DNA from: Candidatus Aminicenantota bacterium
Lineage (GTDB): Bacteria > Acidobacteriota > Aminicenantia > Aminicenantales > Aminicenantaceae
Assembly (NCBI GenBank): GCA_030670375.1
Contig: DAOVBT010000017.1
Location: 1 to 13,474, forward strand
Direction of reading: 5' to 3'
Length of the DNA stretch: 13,474 nucleotides
The position numbers and the translations under genes were made by a program. How positions within the stretch are numbered: the first letter of the stretch is position 1; the number at the start of each line of letters is the position of its first letter. The notes beneath the pieces are model-generated. The model saw only the letters and a list, made by a program, of their open reading frames with translations, searched no databases and had not been told where the DNA came from. Of this stretch, positions 6,764 to 13,474 are shown one piece after another.

Positions 6764-7963
6764 CTACTCAATGATATCGGTGACAGAGCCGGCACCGACT
6801 GTGCGGCCGCCCTCTCGGATCGCGAACCGCATTCCCTTCTCCATCGCCACGTTCGTGATCAAATTGAGTTCCAAATTCACATTGTCTCCAGGCATCACCA
6901 TCTCTACTCCCTGAGGTAACTTCACCGTCCCTGTCACATCCGTCGTGCTGAAATAAAACTGCGGTCTGTACCCCGCGAAAAACGGCGTGTGCCTCCCGCC
7001 TTCCTCCTTCTTCAACGCGTATATCGATGCCTTGCACTTCGTATGCGACTTGATCGTCCCAGGATGCGCCAACACCATCCCTCTCTCTACCTCATCCTTA
7101 TCCGTCCCTCTCAACAACACTCCCACATTGTCTCCGGCCATCCCCTCATCCAATATCTTGCGAAACATCTCAACTCCCGTCACTACCCGCTTCCGCGTGT
7201 CTCCAAATCCCACTATTTCTATCTCCTCGCCAACTTTCACTTTCCCTCGCTCAACTCGTCCCGTCACCACTGTCCCTCGACCGCTTATCGTGAATATGTC
7301 CTCTATCGGCATCAAAAAAGGCTTATCGATCAACCTCACAGGCTGCGGGATGTAACTGTCCACCGCTTCCATCAACTCTATTATCGACTTGTTCACTTCC
7401 GCCTCAGGATCACCATCCGACTCCACCGACTTCAACGCACTCCCCCTCACTACAGGTATGTCATCCCCAGGAAACTCATACTTCGTCAACAGCTCACGAA
7501 CCTCCAGCTCCACCAAATCCAATATCTCAGGATCATCCACCAAATCCACCTTGTTCATAAACACCACGATCGCCGGCACATTCACCTGACGCGCCAACAA
7601 TATGTGCTCCCGCGTCTGCGGCATCGGCCCATCATCAGCCGCCACCACCAATACCGCCCCGTCCATCTGCGCCGCCCCTGTTATCATGTTCTTTATGTAG
7701 TCAGCATGCCCAGGACAGTCGATGTGCGCATAATGCCGATTGTCCGTCTCGTATTCAATATGCGCTATCTGGATCGTCAACCCTCGCTCCTTCTCCTCCG
7801 GCGCATTGTCTATCCTGTCAAACTCTATATACTCCACCGACCCCATCTTCTTGTTCAATACCTTCGTTATCGCACTCGTCAATGTCGTCTTCCCATGGTC
7901 CACATGCCCCACTGTCCCTATGTTCAAATGCGGCTTCGTCCTCTCAAACTTTGCCTTCGCCAT
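6764..7963 (-). CDS. tuf: Elongation factor Tu
   Basis: EF-Tu is the GTPase that delivers aminoacyl-tRNA to the ribosomal A site. The 399-residue protein is complete, with G1 GHVDHGKT (19-26), switch-I RGLT (T63), G3 DCPGH (82-86, with catalytic His86), G4 NKVD (137-140) and G5 SALK (175-178). Domains 2 and 3 follow, including GRGTVVTGRVERG and EEGGRHTPFF. The ATG has a strong AGGAGGT seven bases upstream. Codon use is unlike all neighbours: by eye about 22 of 26 Leu are TTG, 30 of 42 Val are GTG and 19 of 30 Ile are ATA. The last 15 codons revert to pyrimidine-ending codons. The gene joins the str block (fusA, 78 nt upstream) to the rpmG-secE block, which in the usual layout have separate tuf copies. 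Confidence 0.98.
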   Translation of the reverse strand: MAKAKFERTKPHLNIGTVGHVDHGKTTLTSAITKVLNKKMGSVEYIEFDRIDNAPEEKERGLTIQIAHIEYETDNRHYAHIDCPGHADYIKNMITGAAQMDGAVLVVAADDGPMPQTREHILLARQVNVPAIVVFMNKVDLVDDPEILDLVELEVRELLTKYEFPGDDIPVVRGSALKSVESDGDPEAEVNKSIIELMEAVDSYIPQPVRLIDKPFLMPIEDIFTISGRGTVVTGRVERGKVKVGEEIEIVGFGDTRKRVVTGVEMFRKILDEGMAGDNVGVLLRGTDKDEVERGMVLAHPGTIKSHTKCKASIYALKKEEGGRHTPFFAGYRPQFYFSTTDVTGTVKLPQGVEMVMPGDNVNLELNLITNVAMEKGMRFAIREGGRTVGAGSVTDIIE

Positions 7964-8041
7964 TTTCCTTACCTCCTATTTGCTTTGGTTTTATGCAATT
8001 GCGATATCTTCATGCATATTCAAATTCCTATTGATACCAAC

Positions 8042-10138
8042 CTACCTAGTGGCAGGAATTCTTCCCTCGATACGTGCAACAATCTCCTCCATCACAGCTG
8101 GGGGTGTGGGTTCATATTGGTAATATTCCATCGAAAACACTCCTCTTCCCTGGGTTAAGGTCCGCAGGGTCGTGGCATACCCGAACATCTTGGCGAGAGG
8201 AACGGTTGCCTTGAGGACGCGTGAACCGCCTCTCATGTCCATCTCTTCTATCTTACCTCTTCTTGCCCGGATGTCGCTCACGATATCTCCAAGGTACTCA
8301 TCCGGGGAAAGGACGACCAAACTCATGATCGGCTCGAGAAGGGTCGGGCTGGCCTTCGATGCCGCATCCTTGAATGCCAAGGAACCCGCGATCTTAAAGG
8401 CAATAGGAGTGGAATCCACCTCATGAAAGGATCCATCCAGAAGAGTGGCCTTCACACCGGTAAGAGGAAAGCCTGCCACAATTCCCACTTCCATCGCTTC
8501 GCGTATGCCATCTTCAACAGAGGGAACAAATTCATCCGGGATGGCTCCTCCCTTGATTTGATCAGAAAATTCAAAACCTTCGCCTTCCTCGAGCGGGTCG
8601 ATATGAATCTTGCAGTGACCGTATTGACCTCTTCCCCCGGTTTGCCGGGAGTGTTTTCCTTCCCCTTCAGCCGATTCTGTGATCGTTTCTTTGTAAGCCA
8701 CTTGAGGTTTTCCCAATTTCGCCCTAACGCCGAATTCTCTTTCCATGCGATCCATCAGGATATCCAGATGGAGTTCTCCCATGCCATAGACAAGAGTTTG
8801 CCCTGTCATCGGATTCTGTTTCACCTTGAATGTCGGATCTTCTCGGGTGAGTTTTCCCAAAACCTCTCCCATCTTCACATGTTCGGTCCGGGATCGGGGT
8901 TCGATGTAGGCGTTAACAACAGGTTCCGGAAATACAGGAGGCTCGAATACGATCGGGTGATTCCGGATGCAAAGGGTATCCCCGGTTGAAAGGTTCTTCA
9001 TCGCTCCCAAGGCGGCGATGTCACCGGCATGAACTTCTTTGATTTCTTTCCTCTTGTTGGAAAACATTTCCAATAGCCGGCTGACGCGCTCTTCCTCTTC
9101 TTTGGTGGCATTGTAAACAGATGCGCCCACCTTTGTTTTTCCTGAGTAGACGCGGAAAAATGACAGGGTTCCTGCGTAGGGATCATTCATAATTTTGAAT
9201 ACGAGGGCTGAAAAGGGTTCTTCGTCCGATGCTTTCCGTATTTCGATATCAAAAGTGCGCGGGTGATGGCCTTGGGCTGGAGGGATATCCACAGGAGAAG
9301 GGAGATAATCCGTCACCGCATCCAACAAGGAATGCACGCCCTTATTCTTGAAGGATGCGCCGAAAAGGACCGGGAAGAATTGCAGGGTTTTCGTTCCCTT
9401 CCGGATGACTCTTTTGATATCATCCGCAGAAATCTCTGTCTCATCCAAATATTTCTCCATCAGCTCATCATCCATATCGCTCAGCGTTTCGAGCATTCTG
9501 CTTCTTTTTGTGTGGGCCTCTTCTCGGTATTCTGCAGATATCTCACACGTCTCGAACTTGGTTCCCAGCAAATCTTCACCCCAATCGATCTCTCTCATCT
9601 CAACGAGGTCGATCACTCCCCTGAAGCTGTCCTCTCTTCCGAGAGGAATCTGGATGACCAAGGGTTTGGCAGACAGTCTTTCCTCCATCTCCTGAATCGC
9701 TTTTTCGGGATCAACGCCGATTCTGTCCATCTTATTGATATAGATTATCCGAGGAACTCGGTATCTGTCGGCCTGTCGCCAAACGGTTTCTGATTGAGCC
9801 TCGACGCCTCCGACACCGCAGAGAATCACGATCGCGCCATCAAGCACTCTTAGCGAACGTTCCACTTCAACCGTGAAGTCCACATGCCCAGGAGTATCGA
9901 TGATATTGATTTGGTGGTTTTTCCAGAAACAGGTGGTCGCCGCCGATGTTATGGTGATTCCCCGCTCTTGCTCCTGCGCCATCCAATCCATAACAGCCGT
10001 GCCCTCATCGACTTCCCCTATCTTGTAAGTAATGCCTGTATAAAAAAGGATGCGCTCCGTAGTGGTAGTCTTCCCCGCATCGATATGCGCCATGATACCG
10101 ATGTTTCTGACTCGGTCGATAGAATAACTTCGCACCAA
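8042..10138 (-). CDS. fusA: Elongation factor G
   Basis: EF-G is the GTPase that drives translocation of tRNA and mRNA, and works with RRF in ribosome recycling. The 698-residue product has the usual length and GTPase motifs: G1 AHIDAGKT (17-24), RGITIT (59-64), DTPGH (81-85) and NKMD (135-138). The domain IV/V region follows, with GGRGQYGHCKI and the C-terminal RTLTQGRGVFSMEYYQYEP. The reading frame begins TTG-GTG-CGA. The TTG at 10136-10138 is preferred because GGAG lies seven bases upstream and the protein then starts MVRSYSI, like the usual MAR start. The GTG one codon later is the alternative. It lies 45 nt after rpsG, and a TATAAT box sits in that gap. Confidence 0.97.
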   Translation of the reverse strand: MVRSYSIDRVRNIGIMAHIDAGKTTTTERILFYTGITYKIGEVDEGTAVMDWMAQEQERGITITSAATTCFWKNHQINIIDTPGHVDFTVEVERSLRVLDGAIVILCGVGGVEAQSETVWRQADRYRVPRIIYINKMDRIGVDPEKAIQEMEERLSAKPLVIQIPLGREDSFRGVIDLVEMREIDWGEDLLGTKFETCEISAEYREEAHTKRSRMLETLSDMDDELMEKYLDETEISADDIKRVIRKGTKTLQFFPVLFGASFKNKGVHSLLDAVTDYLPSPVDIPPAQGHHPRTFDIEIRKASDEEPFSALVFKIMNDPYAGTLSFFRVYSGKTKVGASVYNATKEEEERVSRLLEMFSNKRKEIKEVHAGDIAALGAMKNLSTGDTLCIRNHPIVFEPPVFPEPVVNAYIEPRSRTEHVKMGEVLGKLTREDPTFKVKQNPMTGQTLVYGMGELHLDILMDRMEREFGVRAKLGKPQVAYKETITESAEGEGKHSRQTGGRGQYGHCKIHIDPLEEGEGFEFSDQIKGGAIPDEFVPSVEDGIREAMEVGIVAGFPLTGVKATLLDGSFHEVDSTPIAFKIAGSLAFKDAASKASPTLLEPIMSLVVLSPDEYLGDIVSDIRARRGKIEEMDMRGGSRVLKATVPLAKMFGYATTLRTLTQGRGVFSMEYYQYEPTPPAVMEEIVARIEGRIPATR

Positions 10139-10174
10139 CTTGTCGCTCCATTTTTTATTACAGATATAGCCAAA

Positions 10175-10203
10175 ATTATAAGACTACCATCTATAGTGAG
10201 CAA
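10175..10203 (-). promoter_or_regulatory. Possible internal promoter before fusA
   Basis: A perfect TATAAT (10175-10180 on the minus strand) lies in the rpsG-fusA gap. It is preceded after 17 bp by TTGCTC (10198-10203), which matches the -35 consensus at three of six positions. Transcription would start near 10168, about 30 nt before the fusA start codon. The -35 box lies inside the 3' end of rpsG. The weak -35 means chance is a real possibility. Confidence 0.3.
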
Positions 10204-10654
10204 AAGCTCTATTGGCTTCTGCCATTTTATGCGTATCTTCTCTCTTTTTTATCGCTCCGCCCCGGTAGTTGGTAGCATCTACAATCTCTGCTGCCAGCTT
10301 ATCCGTCATGCTCTTCCCAGATCTTTCCCCGGCAAACCGGAGGATCCACCTGACACCCAAGGATGTAGACCTTTTAAGAGGAACTTCGATCGGAACCTGA
10401 TATGTCGCACCTCCCACCCGACGAGATTTTGTCTCGAGAACGGGCCGGACATTTTCCACAGCCTTTTCAAACATCTTCAAAGGATCTTCTTTGCCCTTTT
10501 GTTTCACCTGCTCCATCGCGCCATATATGATCTTTTCGGCAAGGCTCCTTTTTCCCTTTTTCATCACCGTATTCACAAACCTGGATATGAGCGTGCTGTT
10601 GTAGAAATGATCTGGTCTAGGTTTCCGTTTTTTGACAGTTCCACGTCTTGGCAT
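10184..10654 (-). CDS. rpsG: 30S ribosomal protein S7
   Basis: S7 nucleates assembly of the 30S head and lines the E site and mRNA exit. In E. coli it is also the str operon translational repressor. The product has 156 residues, standard for the family. It starts MPRRGTVKKRKPRPDHFYNS and contains GGATYQVPIEV (about 81-91) and the C-terminal KREDTHKMAEANRAFAHYRW. The ATG is preceded by GAGGAG with six-base spacing. It lies 11 nt after rpsL, so no long rpsL-rpsG regulatory element of the E. coli type fits between them. Confidence 0.98.
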   Translation of the reverse strand: MPRRGTVKKRKPRPDHFYNSTLISRFVNTVMKKGKRSLAEKIIYGAMEQVKQKGKEDPLKMFEKAVENVRPVLETKSRRVGGATYQVPIEVPLKRSTSLGVRWILRFAGERSGKSMTDKLAAEIVDATNYRGGAIKKREDTHKMAEANRAFAHYRW

Positions 10655-10665
10655 ATCTATCTCCT

Positions 10666-11055
10666 CTAATCTGCTACCTTTTTCTGTTTAGGTTTTCTGC
10701 TTCCGTATTTGGACCTTCCTCTCATCCGGTCCTGAACTCCTTCGCAGTCTAACGAACCCCGAATGACGTGATACCGAACGCCGGGGAGGTCTTTAACCCT
10801 TCCTCCTCGGATAAGAACGATGGAGTGTTCCTGAAGGTTATGGCCTATGCCAGGAATATAACCTGTAACCTCTATGTTATTAGTGAGCCTGATTCGAGCC
10901 ACTTTTCTCATGGCAGAATTGGGCTTCTTGGGAGTCGTTGTGAAAACACGGGTACACACTCCGCGTTTTTGCGGACATCTTTCCAGTGCGGGAGATTTGC
11001 TCTTGTCCTTCTTCGCTTGTCTCCCTTTTCTAACCAGTTGATTGACTGTCGGCAA
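10666..11055 (-). CDS. rpsL: 30S ribosomal protein S12
   Basis: S12 monitors decoding at the A site, and its mutations give streptomycin resistance. From the TTG at 11053-11055 the protein has 129 residues and begins (M)PTVNQLVRKGRQ, the family N-terminus. AGGAG lies eight bases upstream. An in-frame GTG at 11101-11103 would add 16 hydrophobic, unconserved residues with no ribosome-binding site, so it was rejected. The decoding loop TPKKPNS carries Lys at 43, and VKDLPGVRYH carries Lys88 and Asp89, the latter being the RimO methylthiolation site. All are of the streptomycin-sensitive type. It is the first gene after the promoter in the rpoC-rpsL gap. Confidence 0.96.
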   Translation of the reverse strand: MPTVNQLVRKGRQAKKDKSKSPALERCPQKRGVCTRVFTTTPKKPNSAMRKVARIRLTNNIEVTGYIPGIGHNLQEHSIVLIRGGRVKDLPGVRYHVIRGSLDCEGVQDRMRGRSKYGSRKPKQKKVAD

Positions 11056-11087
11056 TACTTCTACTCCTTTTATATAAGGTAAATAAT

Positions 11088-11135
11088 AAAAAAACACTCG
11101 CACCTCAGGGATAGACTCCCTCTGGACGAATGTGT
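11088..11135 (-). terminator. Leader hairpin with U-tract upstream of rpsL (terminator or attenuator)
   Basis: On the minus strand an inner stem AGGGA/TCCCT (5-nt loop) is extended outward by CC/GG, TCG/CGA and ACAC/GTGT. The extension is interrupted by two mismatches, a small internal loop and a 2-nt bulge. Seven T residues follow directly (11088-11094). This has the form of an imperfect intrinsic terminator. It could limit read-through from rpoC into rpsL. The predicted start of the local promoter lies inside the outer arm, so transcripts from that promoter would form only the inner part. No folding energy was computed. Confidence 0.4.
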
Positions 11136-11137
11136 GG

Positions 11138-11166
11138 ATAATAGCAAAATCGATTTGCTATGTCAA
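11138..11166 (-). promoter_or_regulatory. Sigma-70-type promoter for the rpsL-rpsG-fusA-tuf operon
   Basis: On the minus strand a perfect -35 box TTGACA (11161-11166) and a -10 box TATTAT (11138-11143, five of six) are separated by exactly 17 bp. The expected start is near 11131, giving a leader of about 76 nt before the rpsL TTG. The promoter lies between rpoC and rpsL, where the str operon promoter is expected. It is the strongest promoter-like sequence in the window. Confidence 0.8.
11141..11161. repeat. Dyad filling the rpsL promoter spacer (operator-like)
   Basis: Arms ATAGCAAA (11141-11148) and TTTGCTAT (11154-11161) are perfect inverted repeats around a 5-bp centre. The dyad covers the whole 17-bp spacer and overlaps the inner edges of the -10 and -35 boxes. 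A protein bound here would occlude RNA polymerase. No matching regulator is recognised, and the dyad could be chance. Confidence 0.55.
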
Positions 11167-11192
11167 GGATTTCGAGACATTTAGAGCAATTT

Positions 11193-13474
11193 TTAACTGG
11201 GCATAGAGAGGTCCGCTTCCTCCTGTAATTCTGCCTCGATTTCCTCTTTTAATTCCACATCACGGTAATACCTGTAACCAGTTCCTGCAGGGATAAGTCT
11301 TCCCATGATGATGTTCTCTTTCAGGCGGCGCAAATAATCCACTTTTCCGTATAGGCTTGCTTCGGTCAACACTCTTGTCGTCTCCTGAAAGGATGCGGCT
11401 GCAATAAAACTTTCGGTACTCAAAGCGCTCTTAGTAATCCCCAACAGGAGAGGCCTGGCTTTGGCAGGCTTTCCGCCGTTGCTAACGACTTTTTCATTTT
11501 CCTCTTGGAAAACAAATTTGTCTATCTGTTCATCCACCAATAACTCGGTATCTCCGACTTCCTCCACTTTCACCCAGCGAAGCATTTGCCGGATGATGCT
11601 CTCGATATGCTTATCGTTAATAACGACCCCTTGGAGTCTGTAAACCTCCTGAACTTCTCTGAGCAGGTACTCAGCCAGCTCCTTTTCACCGAGAACTTTC
11701 AGGATATCATGGGGATTGACCGGGCCGTCCATCAGAGGAGTGCCCGCTTTGACTCGTTCTCCTTCGCCAACGCTCAAATGGGCTCCCTTGGGGATAAAAT
11801 ATTCCTTTTCTCCTCCCTTTTCATTGTGGACAGTCAGCTTTCTGTGTCCACGAACGAGTCCTCCGAATTTCACGACTCCGTCAATCTCAGAAATGACGGC
11901 AGGATTCTTGGGTCTTCTGGCCTCGAACAACTCTTCTGCTCGTGGAAGACCTCCTGTGATGTCTTTGGTTCGGGCCGCTTCTCGCGGTATCTTGGCGAGG
12001 ACATCTCCCGCATCCACCTTCCCCGAGTCTTTGACTTCAAGGTTGGCGCCAGCCGGGAGAAAGTATTTCCGGAGCACCACAGGTTTGCCACGGTTATCCT
12101 TTTTTTTGGGATGAACGATGACAATCTGAGGTTGAAGTTTTTCATCCTTGGGATCGATCACCACCTGAGTGATCAGACCGGTGAACTCATCCTGGACTTC
12201 CTCCATCGTCAATCCAAGAACAACGTCATGAAATATGACCTGGCCCGATTCCTCGGTCAAAATGAAGCTTGAAAAGGGATCCCATTCTGCGAATTCCTGT
12301 CTAGCCTTGACCTCGGCTCCTTCCTCCACAAGGACCTTCGCACCATAAGGAACCTGGTAATGTTCCACTTCCCGCCCTCGGTGGTCAATAACAACGATAT
12401 TGGCATTCCGGTTCACGACCACTATGACCCCTTCCTTATTCTTGACGTATTTCAAATTGTTAAACCGGACAACGCCGTCATTCTTAGCTTCGAGCTTCGA
12501 CCGCTCTGCCCCACGCATGGCAATACCACCGATATGAAAAGTCCTCATGGTCAGCTGTGTCCCGGGTTCACCGATGGACTGCGCTGCTATTATCCCAACA
12601 GCCTCTCCCAGTTCGACTAGTTTTCCCGCAGCCATGTCCCGGCCATAACAGAGTTGGCACACACCTTTCTTCGATTCGCAGGTCAAAAGGGATCGGATTC
12701 TCACCCTCCCGATTCCCAAATCTTCCAGTTTCTGAGCAGTTTCTTCGGTAATTTCTTCATTCACATTGACGATGACCTTATTGGTGTCCGGATGGAGCAC
12801 TTTTTCCAACGATATCCGTCCCACTATTCTGTCAACGAACGGTTCGATCAATTCTCCGTTTTCAACGATGGCACTGACATTCACTCCTTTGAGTGTGCCA
12901 CAATCATGTTCATCCACGATGACTTCCTGGGAAACGTCGACCAGCTTTCTGGTTAGATATCCGGAATTTGCTGTTTTTAATGCCGTATCCGCCAATCCTT
13001 TCCTTGCCCCATGAGTAGAGATGAAGTAGTACAACACGTTGAGGCCTTCGCGCAAATTGGAAATGATAGGCGTCTCCATGATCTCTCCAGACGGCTTGCT
13101 CATAAGACCCCTCATTCCGGCAAGTTGACGGATTTGCTGTTTGTTTCCTCGAGAACCGGAATCTGCCATCACAAACAGGGGATTCAATTCATCCCCCTTA
13201 AAACTGACATCACGCATGGTATCGATCATAGCGCTGGAAACCCTGTCTGTCACAACTCCCCAAATTTCCACGACCCGATTGAAACGTTCTCCGGCTGAGA
13301 CCGTTCCTTCCCGGTAGAGGTCCTCGATTCTTTGGACATCTTTATGGGCTTTTTCGACCAATTTTGCCTTTTCTTTCGGAATGATAAAATCGTCAATCCC
13401 CAATGAAAAGCCAGCATAGGTTGAATAATTGAATCCAAGCTCTTTCAGCTCATCCAGCATTTCTATGGTCGGCT
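11193..13474 (-). CDS. rpoC: RNA polymerase beta-prime subunit, 3' part (runs off right edge)
   Basis: This is the C-terminal 759 residues of beta-prime, with the frame open to the window edge. The first visible residues align to about E. coli residue 620, so the N-terminal zinc domain and the catalytic NADFDGD loop lie outside. Counting from the Met codon at 13458-13460: the F-loop/rim region ADSGSRGNKQQIRQLAGMRG (99-118), the bridge helix STHGARKGLADTALKTANSG (148-167), the second zinc site Cys187/Cys261/Cys268/Cys271, and the trigger loop LTMRTFHIGG (303-312). An SI3-like insert of about 185 residues interrupts the trigger loop (about 314-497) before DITGGLPRAEELFEARRPK. The C-terminal GRLIPAGTGY motif is present. 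The gene ends with TAA 137 nt before rpsL. It is upstream of everything else here, whereas rpoB is at the far downstream end. Confidence 0.98.
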   Translation of the reverse strand, partial: PTIEMLDELKELGFNYSTYAGFSLGIDDFIIPKEKAKLVEKAHKDVQRIEDLYREGTVSAGERFNRVVEIWGVVTDRVSSAMIDTMRDVSFKGDELNPLFVMADSGSRGNKQQIRQLAGMRGLMSKPSGEIMETPIISNLREGLNVLYYFISTHGARKGLADTALKTANSGYLTRKLVDVSQEVIVDEHDCGTLKGVNVSAIVENGELIEPFVDRIVGRISLEKVLHPDTNKVIVNVNEEITEETAQKLEDLGIGRVRIRSLLTCESKKGVCQLCYGRDMAAGKLVELGEAVGIIAAQSIGEPGTQLTMRTFHIGGIAMRGAERSKLEAKNDGVVRFNNLKYVKNKEGVIVVVNRNANIVVIDHRGREVEHYQVPYGAKVLVEEGAEVKARQEFAEWDPFSSFILTEESGQVIFHDVVLGLTMEEVQDEFTGLITQVVIDPKDEKLQPQIVIVHPKKKDNRGKPVVLRKYFLPAGANLEVKDSGKVDAGDVLAKIPREAARTKDITGGLPRAEELFEARRPKNPAVISEIDGVVKFGGLVRGHRKLTVHNEKGGEKEYFIPKGAHLSVGEGERVKAGTPLMDGPVNPHDILKVLGEKELAEYLLREVQEVYRLQGVVINDKHIESIIRQMLRWVKVEEVGDTELLVDEQIDKFVFQEENEKVVSNGGKPAKARPLLLGITKSALSTESFIAAASFQETTRVLTEASLYGKVDYLRRLKENIIMGRLIPAGTGYRYYRDVELKEEIEAELQEEADLSMPS

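Noticed and set aside
7964..8041. Possible promoter in the fusA-tuf gap
   Set aside because: TTGAAT and CATAAA are present but separated by 22 bp, and no other pair has proper spacing.
6989..8158. 389-codon open frame on the plus strand, antisense to tuf and running into fusA
   Set aside because: It lies in exact codon register opposite tuf. The tuf codon bias avoids TTA, CTA and TCA, which removes antisense stops. The product is His/Arg/Leu-rich without domains, so it is a shadow frame.
9263..10669. Other long plus-strand frames opposite fusA, rpsG and rplL
   Set aside because: They overlap well-identified genes completely, show no family resemblance, and have no ribosome-binding sites that stand out.
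1..13474. The idea that this is a complete 13,474-bp circle with an rpoB-rpoC fusion
   Set aside because: Abutting the two ends does keep the beta and beta-prime frames in phase, but this happens one time in three by chance. Such a fusion would lack the beta C-terminal part and the beta-prime catalytic loop, so it could not work. The window more likely cuts both genes.
1..13474. Search for mobile elements, CRISPR arrays, defence or other accessory systems
   Set aside because: All sequence is accounted for by housekeeping genes and short gaps. No repeats, transposase, integrase or arrays were seen.

Overview
The window is one dense block of ribosomal-protein, translation-factor and RNA-polymerase genes, all on the minus strand. 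Read in the direction of transcription (right to left) it holds: the 3' part of rpoC, then rpsL, rpsG, fusA, tuf, rpmG, tRNA-Trp(CCA), secE, nusG, rplK, rplA, rplJ, rplL, and the 5' part of rpoB. Spacing is tight. Most gaps are 9-78 nt, rplK and rplA overlap, and the largest gap (137 nt, between rpoC and rpsL) carries a good sigma-70-type promoter. No gene-free stretch exceeds about 140 nt, and there is no mobile element, CRISPR array or accessory gene.

The organism is a bacterium of moderate GC. Beta-prime carries an SI3-like insert in the trigger loop, and beta runs into a beta-i9-like insert near the left edge. These features belong to large-polymerase lineages such as Proteobacteria, Acidobacteriota and relatives, and not to Firmicutes or Actinobacteria. 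The tuf-rpmG-trnW-secE-nusG-rplKAJL-rpoBC-rpsLG-fusA-tuf layout is widespread in such lineages. The protein sequences suggest an uncultured group (Acidobacteriota/Aminicenantota-like or deltaproteobacterial), but this is only an impression.

The most important structural point is the gene order. In the usual layout rpoC follows rpoB, and the str genes end in a second tuf. Here the block that normally ends in tuf (rpoC-rpsL-rpsG-fusA-tuf) is joined through a single tuf to the block that normally begins with tuf (tuf-rpmG-trnW-secE ... rpoB). The window is thus a circular permutation of the standard cluster, closed at tuf. An assembly collapse of two identical tuf copies is the simplest cause. 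A tandem duplication, an excised circle or a true rearrangement are alternatives.

Three further observations stand out. (1) RpoB has an insert of about 60 residues near its N-terminus with four Cys pairs. The first half has exactly the Cys spacing of the beta-prime N-terminal zinc-binding domain (C-x-C-x12-C-x2-C). (2) tuf has codon usage unlike its neighbours (TTG, GTG and ATA dominate), and the pattern stops abruptly in the last 15 codons. (3) The rpsL promoter contains a near-perfect dyad filling its spacer, followed by a leader hairpin with seven U residues.

Functionally the genes supply the decoding centre and translocation machinery (S12, S7, EF-G, EF-Tu), the L1/L11 and L10-L12 stalk parts, L33, tRNA-Trp, the SecE translocon subunit, the NusG elongation factor and the two large RNA polymerase subunits.
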